A stretch of DNA of 10,196 nucleotides from Saccoglossus kowalevskii (lineage: Eukaryota; Hemichordata; Enteropneusta; Harrimaniidae), in NCBI RefSeq assembly GCF_000003605.2, contig NW_003147581.1, positions 1 through 10,196 on the forward strand, read 5' to 3'. Shown piece by piece: positions 9,783 to 10,196 of the stretch. The notes beneath the pieces are model-generated. The model did no database searches. It was given only the letters and a program-made list of their open reading frames with translations, and was not told where the DNA came from. Position numbers and translations under genes: made by a program. Within the stretch, counting starts at the first letter, position 1. Each line of letters opens with the position of its first letter.

Positions 9783-9845
9783 CTTCTAACTTTATATATT
9801 GCTGTTGCAATGATCTTCTTGATATTGATGTTCTTGTTTCTGTAG
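9783..9845 (+). promoter_or_regulatory. 3' splice site with branch-point candidate
   Basis: The sequence CTAAC at 9786-9790 matches the branch-point consensus, about 56 nt upstream of the AG. A pyrimidine-rich stretch (GATGTTCTTGTTTCTGTAG) leads directly to the AG at 9844-9845. This is by far the best acceptor between the array and the end of the window. Confidence 0.7.
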
Positions 9846-9971
9846 GCACACTTCCAATCATCTTCATTAGCTAATGAATACAGCAATGAAAATCTGGCAA
9901 CATCAACAATTCTATCTGACATGGTGTTTGATAATAACATGGAACATCTCAATGTATTGACTGAACATACA
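9846..9971 (+). CDS. next exon of the plexin-like receptor: following sema-domain strand region
   Basis: This is a 126-nt exon of 42 codons, open in phase 0, bounded by TTTCTGTAG| and ACA|GTAAGT. It begins AHFQSSSLANEYSN. Residues 22-28 are ILSDMVF and residues 35-40 are LNVLTE. The combination 'I-L-x-D-M-x-F ... L-x-V-L-T-E' is the well-known stretch near the end of plexin sema domains, just before the PSI domain, and it follows the HILK end of the exon at 85-252 in the correct order and spacing. The cysteine-rich PSI segment expected next is not seen in the remaining 225 bp, so it would lie beyond the window. Continuing past the donor, the frame stops quickly (TAA at 9981-9983). No internal stop or frameshift suggests a pseudogene. 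Confidence 0.75.
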
Positions 9972-9977
9972 GTAAGT
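9969..9977 (+). promoter_or_regulatory. 5' splice site after the second exon
   Basis: ACA|GTAAGT has GT at 9972-9973. The intron half is a perfect match to the donor consensus; the exon side ends in A rather than G. Phase 0 agrees with the other boundaries of this gene. Confidence 0.65.
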
Positions 9978-10196
9978 GTTTAAGGTTTGTTATTGTGTGT
10001 AATGTTCAGAATGCAATCATGTTATTTTCAGAGAACATGAGCTGTGGTGGGATCATCATAATGCAAGGTCTCTATAAAATACAATGAAATAAAATCAATC
10101 ACTGGTCACACTTTCTATAGAGCCAATCATGTGCATAAACATATCACTGTATTCCGAAATTTGTTATATTTCTACTATAAATCCAGTGTGAACATT
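9972..10196 (+). other. probable start of the next intron; no further exon seen
   Basis: The interval is AT-rich. Two acceptor-like sites, TTATTTTCAG (AG 10030-10031) and TTTCTATAG (AG 10119-10120), both lead to an immediate stop in phase 0 (AGA ACA TGA; AGC CAA TCA TGT GCA TAA), so neither continues the gene. There is one AATAAA at 10088-10093. I see no recognisable mobile element or RNA gene here. Confidence 0.5.
10088..10093 (+). terminator. candidate polyadenylation signal (AATAAA)
   Basis: A canonical hexamer lies 105 nt after an in-frame TAA (9981-9983) that would be reached if the 9972 donor were not used. It could support a short transcript ending inside the sema domain, but AATAAA is common by chance in AT-rich DNA. 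Confidence 0.2.

Larger units (their letters stand above)
253..9845 (+). other. 9.6-kb intron filled by the exon-derived tandem array
   Basis: This is the interval between the donor at 253 and the acceptor AG at 9844-9845. Joining 252 to 9846 keeps phase 0. It also places ILSDM about 21 residues after HILK, close to the spacing I recall between the equivalent motifs of vertebrate plexins. If the array is removed, the intron would be only about 160 bp (a GTAAGG start plus 9698-9845), so expansion of the repeat accounts for nearly all its length. Confidence 0.65.

Noticed and set aside
10032-10066. 35-nt mini-exon between TTTTCAG and AAG|GTCTCT
   Set aside because: In the required phase 0 it stops at the third codon. 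Other phases do not resemble the PSI segment expected next.
10070-10080. TATA-box-like CTATAAAAT as a promoter
   Set aside because: It lies within a probable intron with no downstream gene start in the window, and such words are common in AT-rich DNA.

Overview
This window looks like animal (metazoan) nuclear DNA. It is AT-rich, has spliceosomal GT/AG exon boundaries, and carries pieces of a plexin-type sema domain. I see no bacterial operon, ribosome-binding-site or phage logic. A compact, AT-rich invertebrate genome (a sponge-like one would fit) is my guess, but the species cannot be fixed from the sequence.

Layout. Positions 1-38 may be the tail of an upstream exon, followed by a possible 46-bp intron. 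Positions 85-252 are a 168-nt, phase 0/0 exon whose product reads like the late blades of a plexin sema domain (motifs LLTSITVTTV, TVGFIGTQDGHILK). At 9846-9971 lies the next exon (126 nt, phase 0/0), with the expected following blade motif ILSDMVF...LNVLTE. Positions 9972-10196 are probably the next intron, although an in-frame stop and an AATAAA motif leave open a truncated transcript end.

Almost everything between the two exons is one head-to-tail array of a 137-bp unit. It holds 69 copies in addition to the parental exon copy and covers about 9.5 kb. Each unit joins the last ~103 nt of the 85-252 exon, including its 5' splice site AAG|GTAAGG, to ~34 nt of what was the start of the downstream intron. 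The array therefore arose by tandem duplication across an exon-intron junction. It has turned an intron that would otherwise be about 160 bp into one of about 9.6 kb and has laid down roughly 69 copies of a functional donor site. The unit length is 2 modulo 3, so unspliced read-through hits a stop inside the second copy. The many short ORFs of 62 codons in the array are consequences of this periodicity, not genes.

The most interesting structure is inside the unit. A 20-nt segment bounded by GT and AG, with a TACTATAC stretch, separates 117-nt segments (39 codons) that are in phase 0 with the parental exon. Scattered frameshifting indels argue that the array is mostly neutral, but the arrangement is testable with RNA data. 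Shared rare variants show that blocks of one to several units have been re-duplicated.
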